Part shown: positions 1 to 6,052 of the stretch, piece after piece
How the letters are laid out: the number at the start of each line of letters is the position of its first letter
Numbering within the stretch: position 1 is the first letter of the stretch
Assembly: GCA_013375385.1 (NCBI GenBank)
Contig: JABXJY010000143.1
Location: 1 to 7,057, forward strand
Source of the DNA: Desulfobacterales bacterium
GTDB taxonomy: Bacteria; Desulfobacterota; DSM-4660; Desulfatiglandales; B25-G16
Length of the DNA stretch: 7,057 nucleotides
Reading direction: 5' to 3'
The notes under the pieces: generated by a model
Databases searched by the model: none
Told to the model about the DNA's origin: nothing
The model's input: the letters and a program-made list of their open reading frames with translations, nothing else
Program-made: the position numbers and the translations under genes

Positions 1-196
1 CGTTTTGATCTGAAGCAGCTTCCTTCAGCTTGGCGATTTCCATCTGGTTGGCTTCAACCTGCTTCTGGGTCTCGTTAATCTTGGTGTCCAAAGCCTGAGC
101 GATCTGCTCCTGGACGTAGTTTTGAGGGGCGCACCCAGTTAGCCCAAACCAAATAAATGCTGCCACAGCTGCGACGGCAAAAATCGGTTTCTCCAT
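1..196 (-). CDS. Coiled-coil lipoprotein, N-terminal part (runs off left edge)
   Basis: The first 65 codons of a gene that continues past position 1. The start is the ATG at 194-196, preceded by a strong Shine-Dalgarno sequence, AGGGAGG, at about 204-210. The protein begins MEKPIF, then a short hydrophobic stretch rich in Ala/Val, then the lipobox LTGC with Cys22 as the expected lipidation site. It should therefore be exported and lipid-anchored after cleavage by signal peptidase II. From about residue 27 the chain is Gln/Glu/Lys/Ala-rich without proline (QEQIAQALDTKINETQKQVE...), typical of a helical coiled coil. Such N-termini occur in Lpp-like lipoproteins and in OmpA-family lipoproteins whose peptidoglycan-binding domain follows. 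The C-terminal domain is out of view, so the family is not decided. It is transcribed away from the peptidase gene, from its own promoter. Confidence 0.85.
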   Translation of the reverse strand, partial: MEKPIFAVAAVAAFIWFGLTGCAPQNYVQEQIAQALDTKINETQKQVEANQMEIAKLKEAASDQN

Positions 197-251
197 AACC
201 GTACCTCCCTTTCTGTTGATTTGTAAGCGATGTATACTTTCACCTCCGAGA

Positions 252-287
252 CTATCTGTAGAGGGAAATGGCATAAAAGTCGCGCAT
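252..287 (-). other. Possible 11-codon leader ORF in the lipoprotein 5' leader
   Basis: Within the leader of the lipoprotein message, an ATG at 285-287 opens a frame of 11 codons (MRDFYAISLYR) ending in TAG at 252-254. An AGGAG lies six bases upstream of the ATG, a normal distance for a ribosome binding site. A second SD-like GGAGGTG follows at 241-247 without an obvious start codon behind it. The frame is short enough to occur by chance, so translation and any regulatory role are speculative. Confidence 0.18.
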
Positions 288-300
288 TCTTCGCTCCTAT

Positions 301-329
301 ATTATATTATATAAGAAAACCTCGGTAAA
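301..329 (-). promoter_or_regulatory. Sigma70-type promoter for the lipoprotein gene
   Basis: On the minus strand, TTTACC (324-329) and TATAAT (301-306) are separated by exactly 17 bases. The -10 is a perfect consensus, and a second overlapping TATAAT lies at 306-311. Transcription would begin near 294, leaving an untranslated leader of roughly 100 bases before the lipoprotein ATG. The -35 matches 4 of 6 consensus positions. Identified by eye. Confidence 0.55.
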
Positions 330-340
330 GTCTACACTTT
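327..340. promoter_or_regulatory. Inverted repeat between the divergent -35 boxes (possible operator)
   Basis: AAAGT-CTAC-ACTTT is a perfect 5-base inverted repeat with a 4-base centre. It lies between and just touches the two back-to-back -35 elements (324-329 minus, 340-345 plus). The position would suit a shared operator, but arms of five bases in AT-rich DNA are weak evidence. Confidence 0.2.
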
Positions 341-366
341 TGACAATCAGGCCGTTTTGTTACTAT
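340..366 (+). promoter_or_regulatory. Weak candidate promoter for the peptidase-methyltransferase unit
   Basis: A perfect -35 consensus TTGACA lies at 340-345. The best -10 is TACTAT at 361-366, preceded by TGT so that it resembles an extended -10, but the spacer is only 15 bases. An alternative, TATGTG at 364-369, has an 18-base spacer and a poor match. It is the only reasonable candidate upstream of the gene starting at 423. Confidence 0.35.
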
Positions 367-422
367 GTGTGACAAGGAGAAGGTTTTTAAGATGACAGTT
401 TTTTTGGTGTGAGGTGTTCCTC

Positions 423-1340
423 ATGTTTTTACCAAGGCTTGGATACTGCTTTGCCATAATCATCCTGCACCTTTTCACCCCTTTGGTGAGTTATGCCTCA
501 GATTATGTAGGGATCAGTACCCCTCACTTTGTCTTCTATTTCCATTCCCAGGACGAGAGATTAATGAGATCCTTAATTGATCAGGCTGAGGGATTGAGGA
601 GGGAAGTTGTGGAGGATCTGGGCATTGACTTTGAGGAGAGAACTAAGGTCTATCTTGCTCCCTCATCCAGGAAGTTTCAAGAAATTCAACCAAAAGGGAA
701 GGTCCCCTCCTGGGCGGTAGGGGTGGCTTACCCCAGCTTGAACCTCATAATCATAAAATCCCCCAGGGCTACCACCAGGGGGCATATGGATTTGAGAAAG
801 GTCTTTAAACACGAATTCTCCCACATCGCCCTGGGTAGAGCATTTGAGGGCAGGGAAAAGGTCCCCCGGTGGTTGGATGAAGGATTGGCCATGTACGAAT
901 CCAGGGAATGGGATTTATCCAGGGTTTCTACCATGACCCGGGCAGTTCTCACTGACTCACTTATTCCCCTCTCGGAGATAACCGGTTCCTTTCCCCAGGA
1001 GGTGGATAGGGCAGGACTTGCCTACTCAGAAAGTTTTTACCTTATCTCTTTCTTGATAAGCCGATACGGTAAAGAGAGTTTCCATCGATTTATCAAGGAA
1101 TACAGTGGAAGCAAAGGATTGAAAGAAGTCCTGATGGGGGTTTACGGTATCAGGTTGGAAGAGCTGGAGAAAAGATGGAGGAATTACCTCAAATTGAGGT
1201 TCAGCTGGATACCTATCGTTACGAGCACCACAACCCTGTGGTTTCTGGTCACCATTGTCTTCATCCTTGGTTATCTGAGAAGGAGGAAGGCAAATAGGCT
1301 GAAGTTTGAGGAATGGGAGAGGGAAGAGCAGGAAGAGTGA
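423..1340 (+). CDS. Secreted, C-terminally membrane-anchored HExxH metallopeptidase (peptidase MA-like)
   Basis: A 305-residue protein. I chose the ATG at 423 because GAGGTG at 411-416 sits at SD distance from it; the in-frame GTG at 414 has no binding site. Residues 1-25 form a signal peptide (hydrophobic AIIILHLF, then VSYA before the mature SDYVG). The zinc site is HEFSH at residues 130-134, and WLDEGLA at about 150-156 supplies the third ligand, Glu153. This is the gluzincin arrangement seen in the peptidase MA-like family. A second hydrophobic helix at about 262-285 is followed by an Arg/Lys-rich tail (YLRRRKANR), predicting a catalytic domain outside the cytoplasmic membrane with a short cytoplasmic tail. 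The substrate is unknown; many family members are hypothetical. Arginine codons are almost all AGG/AGA (24 of 28). It is probably co-transcribed with the methyltransferase 12 bases downstream, although no functional link is evident. Confidence 0.85.
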   Translation: MFLPRLGYCFAIIILHLFTPLVSYASDYVGISTPHFVFYFHSQDERLMRSLIDQAEGLRREVVEDLGIDFEERTKVYLAPSSRKFQEIQPKGKVPSWAVGVAYPSLNLIIIKSPRATTRGHMDLRKVFKHEFSHIALGRAFEGREKVPRWLDEGLAMYESREWDLSRVSTMTRAVLTDSLIPLSEITGSFPQEVDRAGLAYSESFYLISFLISRYGKESFHRFIKEYSGSKGLKEVLMGVYGIRLEELEKRWRNYLKLRFSWIPIVTSTTTLWFLVTIVFILGYLRRRKANRLKFEEWEREEQEE

Positions 1341-1352
1341 AGGAGACAAAAT

Positions 1353-3287
1353 ATGATGACTCATAGGCAGAGAATGTTAATGGCGATGCGGGGCGAAATG
1401 CCCGATATGCTTCCGTATGTGCCTCGCATCGATCTTTGGTACAATGCAAATTCTACAGCCGGCACTTTGCCGAAGAGACACAAAGGACGCACGCAAGATG
1501 AAATCTCCCGGGCGGAAGGATGGGCCTTACACAAAATCGTACCTGAATATCTGAACGTGCGTAGGCCTGAAGACAGCCTCCACCGGGCCATAGGAATTTA
1601 CGCTTTGAAAGAACTTGCCTTTAAATGTAAGTTCCCTTCGGATGTAGAGATCAAGGTCGATCGTGAGGGGGACACCACTCATGTGGAATATCATACACCT
1701 CTGGGCATGGTGAGCACCACCACCATATATACCGAGGAGATGAGAAAGGCCGGGGCCTCCATTACCTGGGTTAAGGAACGGGTGATCAAGAAACCCGAGG
1801 ATTACCGCGTGGTGGGGTATATCTTTGAAAACCTGGAATTGATTCCGGATTTTGATGATTTCATCAAATGGAAAAATGATATTGGGGAGGATGGGGTTGC
1901 TGCTACTCGTGGTTGCGGGCTAGGGGGCGCTTCTCCCATGCATTTCATTCAAAAAGATTTCCTGGATGCCACGGGATTCTATTACCACTATCATGACCAC
2001 CAGAAAGAGATGCGAGCACTGGCTGAGATTATGGAGGGTTATTTTAATCAGGCGTTGAAGATTGTTGCGGACTCCCCTGCGGAGGCAGTTTTGTGGGGCT
2101 CTAATTTTGACGACATGATTACCTATCCATCCCTATTCGAGAAAGAGATATTGCCCTGGATCAGGAAGGCAGTCGATACCCTCGGCTCAAAAGGGAAGAT
2201 TGTGATATGCCACTGCGACGGTGAAAACTTGGGATTAATGGATTTGATCAGGGATTCCGGCATGCATGTGGCGGAAGCCGTCACCCCTTACCCCATGACC
2301 AGGGTGAAGATTGAAGAATACTACCGGAGGTGGAGCGACAGATTGACTGTCTGGGGTGGCATACCCGAGATTTTGCTGATGGCAGAAACGGCGACAGATG
2401 AAGATCTTGAAGCCTATCTGGATCATCTCTTCAAGGCGGTGGCACCTGGCAGGCGCTTCATTGTAGGAATTGCGGATACCACCCCAGCCCACGCCGTCTT
2501 TGACCGCGTGGTTCGGATAGGGGAACGTATAGAAAAGGAGGGGCGTTTGCCACTGGAAGGAGGGGCAGCACGTCCCATTTCGGAAGCACAACTCGCTGAG
2601 GCTGCGGCACGGGTCATGCCGGAGCTCGTCAAGGATGAAGTCTTCAAGGTCATCCAAGACGACGTCCTCAAAGGCAACCACACAGAGATAAAGACACATG
2701 CCCAAGAATTGCTCGACAAGGGCGTGAGTGCCCACGATGTTCTACACCGCAGCATGATCTCGGCCATGGAAGTGATTGGCGAGCGCTTTAAGGCAGGGGA
2801 TGTATTTATCCCAGAGGTGCTCCTTTCTGCCCGGGCCATGAACGAAGCGCTGGTGGTTCTAGAACCTTACCTTGCCCGGATGAAAAAGGAGGTAAGCGGC
2901 AAGGTTTTAATAGGAACCGTCCAGGGGGATATGCACGACATCGGGAAAAACATGGTGATTACCATGCTGCGTGGTGTAGGGTTTGAAATCCAGGACGTGG
3001 GGGTCAATGTTCCAACGGAAACAATAGTGGAACGGGTCTCTGAGTACAAACCTGACATACTGGGACTATCTGCCCTGTTAACCACCACGATGCCGCAGAT
3101 GAAAAGGGTTATCGATGCACTGAAGGCCAGTGGGGTTAGAGAGAGCGTAAAAGTTATAGTCGGCGGTGCTCCGGTCAATGAAAAATTCGCCAAAGACATA
3201 GGGGCAGATGGATATGCGCCGGATGCTGGTGAGGCTGTTGACCTGGCGAAGAAGTTGGTAAAGAAGGGATATGAGCAGGTTCTTTGA
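1353..3287 (+). CDS. URO-D-type methyltransferase fused to a corrinoid-binding protein (CmuA-like architecture)
   Basis: A 644-residue protein. AGGAG at 1341-1345 precedes tandem ATGs at 1353 and 1356. Residues 1-395 resemble the uroporphyrinogen decarboxylase superfamily as used by corrinoid methyltransferases: an N-terminal helix RMLMAMRGEMPD, CHCDG at 286-290 as a possible zinc/substrate site, and WGGIPE at 334-339. After a linker comes a helical cap (about 426-512), then a B12-binding Rossmann domain (516-640) with DMHDIG at 526-531, LSALLT from 572 and VGG at 603-605. His528 should be the lower cobalt ligand. The full set of cobalamin motifs means this half is probably functional. The likely role is to transfer a methyl group from a donor to the bound corrinoid; the donor (methyl halide, methoxy-aromatic, methylamine or other) cannot be read from the sequence. 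CmuA of chloromethane degraders has the same domain order. The Cys that closes the zinc site in MtaA/MtbA has no counterpart here (VGIADTTP at 371-378). No reductive activator or folate partner is in view. Confidence 0.88.
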   Translation: MMTHRQRMLMAMRGEMPDMLPYVPRIDLWYNANSTAGTLPKRHKGRTQDEISRAEGWALHKIVPEYLNVRRPEDSLHRAIGIYALKELAFKCKFPSDVEIKVDREGDTTHVEYHTPLGMVSTTTIYTEEMRKAGASITWVKERVIKKPEDYRVVGYIFENLELIPDFDDFIKWKNDIGEDGVAATRGCGLGGASPMHFIQKDFLDATGFYYHYHDHQKEMRALAEIMEGYFNQALKIVADSPAEAVLWGSNFDDMITYPSLFEKEILPWIRKAVDTLGSKGKIVICHCDGENLGLMDLIRDSGMHVAEAVTPYPMTRVKIEEYYRRWSDRLTVWGGIPEILLMAETATDEDLEAYLDHLFKAVAPGRRFIVGIADTTPAHAVFDRVVRIGERIEKEGRLPLEGGAARPISEAQLAEAAARVMPELVKDEVFKVIQDDVLKGNHTEIKTHAQELLDKGVSAHDVLHRSMISAMEVIGERFKAGDVFIPEVLLSARAMNEALVVLEPYLARMKKEVSGKVLIGTVQGDMHDIGKNMVITMLRGVGFEIQDVGVNVPTETIVERVSEYKPDILGLSALLTTTMPQMKRVIDALKASGVRESVKVIVGGAPVNEKFAKDIGADGYAPDAGEAVDLAKKLVKKGYEQVL

Positions 3288-3301
3288 AGGCTTGTTTGAG
3301 A

Positions 3302-3907
3302 TCATGAAGCACAGGAGGATCGGTTGTCTATGGATCTTTTCAGGGTCATGCTGTCTATATATTTGAGGTCACCACCGAGGGGAATACCTAAGGCAATTCT
3401 TGTAACAATCACATCCTTTCCTCTCAACATATCGGCCAGATATGAGACGGTTGCCTCTCCTTCTACGGTTGGATTGATGGCCAGTATAACCTCCTTTATG
3501 GTTTCATTTCTCAGGCGTGACATGAGTTCGGCTATGCGCAGGTCTTCTACTCCGATTCCATCGAGGGGAGAAAGAACCCCCTGCAGAACATGGTACCTAC
3601 CCTTAAAGGCCCCTGATTTTTCAATGGCCAACTGGTCTCCAGGCCCTTCAACAACGCAAAGGCTGCCATTTGCCCTTCTTTGATCGGTGCAGATGGGACA
3701 GGGATCCTTATCGGTAAGATTGAAGCAGATAGAGCAAAACCTGATCTTTTCTTTTACCTCCAAAAGACTCTGGGCGAGTCCCTCGGCAAGCTCTTTTGGG
3801 CTCCTCAGGGCATAGAGGGCCAATCTCTCTGCTGATTTCTGTCCTATGCCAGGAAATTTACTAAATTGTTCAATGAGTCTTCCCAGTGATGGCGGATAGA
3901 TTCCCAT
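3302..3907 (-). CDS. recR: Recombination mediator protein RecR
   Basis: A 201-residue protein of the usual RecR length, acting with RecF/RecO to load RecA at single-strand gaps. The N-terminal helix-hairpin-helix region contains FPGIGQKSAERLA (about 18-30). A four-cysteine zinc module follows, with Cys58, Cys61, Cys70 and Cys73 (CSIC...CPIC). The Toprim domain starts near residue 82 (LCVVEGPGD) and includes INPTVEGEAT (about 144-153). The C-terminal signature GIPLGGDLKYID at 174-185 is characteristic of RecR. The ATG at 3905-3907 has GAGG seven bases upstream and matches the normal family start. The gene is last in the minus-strand block. Its stop is 14 bases from the stop of the convergent methyltransferase, with no terminator between them. 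The protein ends in a short, unusual tail, RSSCAS. Confidence 0.96.
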   Translation of the reverse strand: MGIYPPSLGRLIEQFSKFPGIGQKSAERLALYALRSPKELAEGLAQSLLEVKEKIRFCSICFNLTDKDPCPICTDQRRANGSLCVVEGPGDQLAIEKSGAFKGRYHVLQGVLSPLDGIGVEDLRIAELMSRLRNETIKEVILAINPTVEGEATVSYLADMLRGKDVIVTRIALGIPLGGDLKYIDSMTLKRSIDNRSSCAS

Positions 3908-3965
3908 GTAAGTGCCTCAAGTGAGCCAAAGCCCGCCCTGGCGCTATGCTCTTTAATCAGCCTGC

Positions 3966-4017
3966 TAAGTCTATAAGCCAGTAAGCGCTCCAATGAGCAT
4001 ATTAAGCCTATAGGCCA
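3966..4017. repeat. Imperfect 15-base direct repeat in the ybaB-recR spacer
   Basis: TAAGTCTATAAGCCA (3966-3980) and TAAGCCTATAGGCCA (4003-4017) agree at 13 of 15 positions, 37 bases apart. GCGCT also recurs in the same spacer at 3941 and 3985, hinting at an eroded duplication. No gene in this spacer is supported. Confidence 0.4.
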
Positions 4018-4055
4018 CGACTGGACCAGGGTTAAAAGTACCTGACGTTCCATGG

Positions 4056-4100
4056 GATATGTGATATGCCCACATCCCAAATCCCATATCGCACATCGCA
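4056..4100. repeat. Degenerate 7-base tandem repeat, also able to form a hairpin, after ybaB
   Basis: Positions 4066-4100 read as five consecutive heptamers: ATGCCCA, CATCCCA, AATCCCA, TATCGCA, CATCGCA (consensus NATCCCA). GATATGTGATATG (4056-4068) can also pair with CATATCGCACATC (4085-4097) at 11 of 13 positions around a 16-base loop. In the minus-strand transcript one of the two exceptions becomes a G-U pair. The structure starts about ten bases after the ybaB stop codon. There is no U-run, so it is not a standard terminator; a processing, stabilising or attenuating role is possible but not shown. Confidence 0.5.
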
Positions 4101-4106
4101 AATTCC

Positions 4107-4427
4107 TTACATCATGCCCGGTATCTTTATTCCCCCGGTCAACTTGGTCATCTCCTCAGTGACCATTTGCTTTGCCTGATGAAGGGCATCGTTGACTGCC
4201 GCTAAAATAAGATCCTCTAACATCTCGATATCGTCTGCATCTACTACCTCGGGATCAATCTTTATAGAAACGATCTCCTGTTTTCCATTTGACACAACGG
4301 TAACCATTCCGCCTCCGGCGGATGTCTCAACCGTCTTTTCGCCTAATTCCTCCTGAAGCTTTGTCATCTTCTCCTGGAGCTGTTGTGCTTTCTTGAGCAA
4401 ATTACCCATATTAGGCATACCTTTCAT
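4107..4427 (-). CDS. ybaB: YbaB/EbfC family nucleoid-associated protein
   Basis: A complete 106-residue member of the YbaB/EbfC family: small dimeric DNA-binding proteins that sit on the nucleoid and are commonly encoded next to recR. An N-terminal MKGMPNMGNLLKKAQ leads into a long amphipathic helix (about residues 7-27). The beta-sheet core contains the family hallmark ETSAGGGMVTVVSNGK (about 34-49) and SIKIDPEVVDADD, followed by a C-terminal helix and the Gly/Met-rich tail GGIKIPGMM. I prefer the ATG at 4425-4427 over the adjacent TTG at 4428-4430, because AGGAGG lies eight bases from the ATG and only five from the TTG. It starts 21 bases after the LptM-like frame ends. dnaX, its frequent upstream neighbour in other bacteria, is absent here. 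Confidence 0.95.
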   Translation of the reverse strand: MKGMPNMGNLLKKAQQLQEKMTKLQEELGEKTVETSAGGGMVTVVSNGKQEIVSIKIDPEVVDADDIEMLEDLILAAVNDALHQAKQMVTEEMTKLTGGIKIPGMM

Positions 4428-4448
4428 CAATTTGACCTCCTTATGCGT

Positions 4449-4679
4449 TCATTTATGTCTATGTCTTGAATATTCCAGTCCGCCAGTACCCCATCCCTCC
4501 ATTATTCCATTACTCCAAGTTCCAGGTATACGGCACCCTGGGAGCTGAGCTTTCTGTTCTATCCTGATGAGGGAGGAGGGTTTTTGGGGTAGAGCAGGGG
4601 GTCCCTTTCTACCGCAACCGAGCAATACCATGAGGAGAGACATCAGAAAAAAGAACACTATAAAAACCCTACCTTTCAT
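4449..4679 (-). CDS. lptM: Small LptM-like lipoprotein with a repeat-derived C-terminus
   Basis: A 76-residue frame starting at the ATG at 4677-4679, which lies inside the last codons of argH (11-base overlap) with AGGA upstream. The first half is convincing: basic MKGR, a hydrophobic helix, lipobox LLGC with Cys22, then CGRKGPPALPQKP. The CGxKGPP motif directly after the lipidated Cys is the signature of the short LptM/YifL lipoproteins, which assist maturation of the LptD-LptE outer-membrane translocon in enterobacteria. A gene of this type often follows argH in Desulfobacterota-like genomes. Beyond about residue 45 the protein lacks family character, and residues 54-70 are translated from an 8-base tandem repeat. 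The original end may have been lost and the frame extended by repeat DNA. Export and lipidation are well supported; the LptM function is inferred from family resemblance. Confidence 0.7.
   Translation of the reverse strand: MKGRVFIVFFFLMSLLMVLLGCGRKGPPALPQKPSSLIRIEQKAQLPGCRIPGTWSNGIMEGWGTGGLEYSRHRHK
4471..4518. repeat. Degenerate 8-base tandem repeat, six units
   Basis: The plus strand reads TATTCCAG, TCCGCCAG, TACCCCAT, CCCTCCAT, TATTCCAT, TACTCCAA. Columns 5-7 (C, C, A) are the same in all six units, and column 1 is T in five. GTTCCAG follows at 4519 as a shortened unit. The 8-base period is not a multiple of three, which is unlike protein-coding repetition, although the array falls within the 3' third of the LptM-like frame. 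Confidence 0.6.
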
Positions 4680-6051
4680 GCAGCTCTTCCTTTGCCTTGG
4701 TTAACGCCTTCTTAACCGTCTCAGGCCCGGTTCCTCCACTAGCATTTCGGCGCTTGATACATGATATGGGATCCAGCCATTCGTAGACATCATCCTCAAT
4801 AAGGGTGCTAAAGCGTTTCATCTCACGTAAGTCAAGCTCACGTAGTTCCTTTCTTTTCTCTTTAGCTGACAGGATCATATCACCAACGAGGTGATGGGCC
4901 TTTCTGAATGTCATACCCCTGCTAACCAGATAATCGGCCAGGTCTGTTGCAACCAGATACCCCTTCTCAGTTGCCTTTTTAAGGCTCTCTCTCTTGAAAT
5001 CTATCTCTTTTAGGAGCCCGGAAAGGACTGTGAGGGATCTTTCTACTGTATCCACGGTATCAAAGAGGGGTTCCTTATCTTCCTGCATATCCTTGTTATA
5101 GGTGAGGGGAAGGCCTTTCATCGTTGTTAACAGGGAGATCAGATTACCGTATACCCGTCCTGTTTTCCCCCTGATCAGCTCAGGTATATCCGGATTCTTC
5201 TTCTGGGGCATGATGCTGCTACCGGTAGCAAAGGCATCGGAGATCTCTATGAAATCAAATTCCTGGGTTGACCAGATAATCAATTCTTCGCAAAGACGAG
5301 AAAGGTGCATCATCAGAAGGGTGGAAATGAACATAAGCTCCACTATATAGTCCCTGTCCGATACCGCATCCATGCTGTTAGCAGTAATGCCTTCCATTTT
5401 CAGTTCCTTGGACAAGAATTCCCGATCGATATTAAAGGTGGTTCCGGCCAGCGCTCCACTACCGAGAGGAAGAACATTTGTTCTTCCTAGGGCCTCCTCA
5501 TACCTTTCTTTGTCTCTCTTCAGCATCTCGTAGTAGGCTAACAGATGGTGCGCTAGGAGTACAGGCTGGGCACGCTGGAGATGGGTGTAACCCGGCATAA
5601 TCAGGTCATGGTTCTTTTCTGCCAGCCCAATCAAGGATGACTGAAACTCCCTTATCAGGTTGATGATTCTGAAAGTTGAATTTCTTACGTATAACCTTTC
5701 ATCAAGGGCTATCTGATCGTTTCTGCTTCTTCCGGTATGGAGAGTTTCACCCAATGGGCCGATCCTTTCTATCAAGGCCCTTTCGATATGGGTGTGGATA
5801 TCCTCCAGGGTCTCATCAAAGGTGAAATCACCTCTTTCTATTTCACCATAAATCTCTTTCAAGGCATTGAGGATAGTCGCAGCCTCATCCTTGCTGAGTA
5901 TACCCTGTTTTGCAAGCATCCTGGAATATGCCATGCTCGCTTCAATATCCTCCCTGAAGAGCCTCTTATCAAAATGTATGGAGGCATTAAAGCTTTCCGC
6001 GATCTTATCTGTACCCGTCTTGAACCGGCCTCCCCAGAGCTTGCCTCCCAT
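4669..6051 (-). CDS. argH: Argininosuccinate lyase
   Basis: A full-length 460-residue enzyme of the fumarase/aspartase superfamily. It splits argininosuccinate into arginine and fumarate, the last step of arginine synthesis, in the cytoplasm as a homotetramer. It begins MGGKLWGGRF, as family members do. Visible active-site segments are GRSRNDQ (107-113), GYTHLQRAQP (154-163, with the catalytic-region Thr156/His157) and the superfamily signature GSSIMPQKKNP (277-287), whose flexible loop carries the catalytic serine. ASGGTGPETV at 437-446 is also typical of ArgH C-termini. The ATG at 6049-6051 lies one base after the argG stop, with AGGGAAGG just upstream inside argG, indicating translational coupling. 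The 3' end overlaps the LptM-like gene. Arginine codons in the part I read are mainly AGG/AGA, like the peptidase gene and unlike the methyltransferase. Confidence 0.98.
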   Translation of the reverse strand: MGGKLWGGRFKTGTDKIAESFNASIHFDKRLFREDIEASMAYSRMLAKQGILSKDEAATILNALKEIYGEIERGDFTFDETLEDIHTHIERALIERIGPLGETLHTGRSRNDQIALDERLYVRNSTFRIINLIREFQSSLIGLAEKNHDLIMPGYTHLQRAQPVLLAHHLLAYYEMLKRDKERYEEALGRTNVLPLGSGALAGTTFNIDREFLSKELKMEGITANSMDAVSDRDYIVELMFISTLLMMHLSRLCEELIIWSTQEFDFIEISDAFATGSSIMPQKKNPDIPELIRGKTGRVYGNLISLLTTMKGLPLTYNKDMQEDKEPLFDTVDTVERSLTVLSGLLKEIDFKRESLKKATEKGYLVATDLADYLVSRGMTFRKAHHLVGDMILSAKEKRKELRELDLREMKRFSTLIEDDVYEWLDPISCIKRRNASGGTGPETVKKALTKAKEELHER

Positions 6052-6052
6052 C

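Noticed and set aside
183..247. GTG frame beginning within GGAGGTG upstream of the lipoprotein
   Set aside because: The GTG is part of the SD-like motif itself, nothing suitable lies upstream, and the frame runs into the lipoprotein gene out of phase.
392..412. Six-codon frame (MTVFLV) just upstream of the peptidase gene, behind AAGGAGAAGG
   Set aside because: Too short to distinguish from chance, the SD spacing is long (about 12 bases), and no regulatory residues or structure are evident.
414..422. GTG at 414 as the start of the peptidase gene
   Set aside because: There is no SD sequence before it; GAGGTG at 411-416 is positioned for the ATG at 423, and the signal peptide is complete from there.
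2235..2839. Two long minus-strand frames (166 and 138 codons) inside the methyltransferase gene
   Set aside because: They lie opposite a strongly conserved gene in GC-richer sequence, overlap each other, and their translations have no recognisable domains; they are shadows.
3288..3301. Rho-independent terminator between the convergent genes
   Set aside because: The 14-base gap has no inverted repeat and no T-run on either strand.
3844..4101. 85-codon minus-strand frame between ybaB and recR
   Set aside because: It overlaps the well-supported start of recR by 64 bases in another frame, its first codons come from the heptamer repeat, and the translation shows no recognisable domain.
4428..4430. 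TTG start for ybaB
   Set aside because: The adjacent ATG at 4425-4427 has the better distance from AGGAGG and matches the usual family N-terminus.
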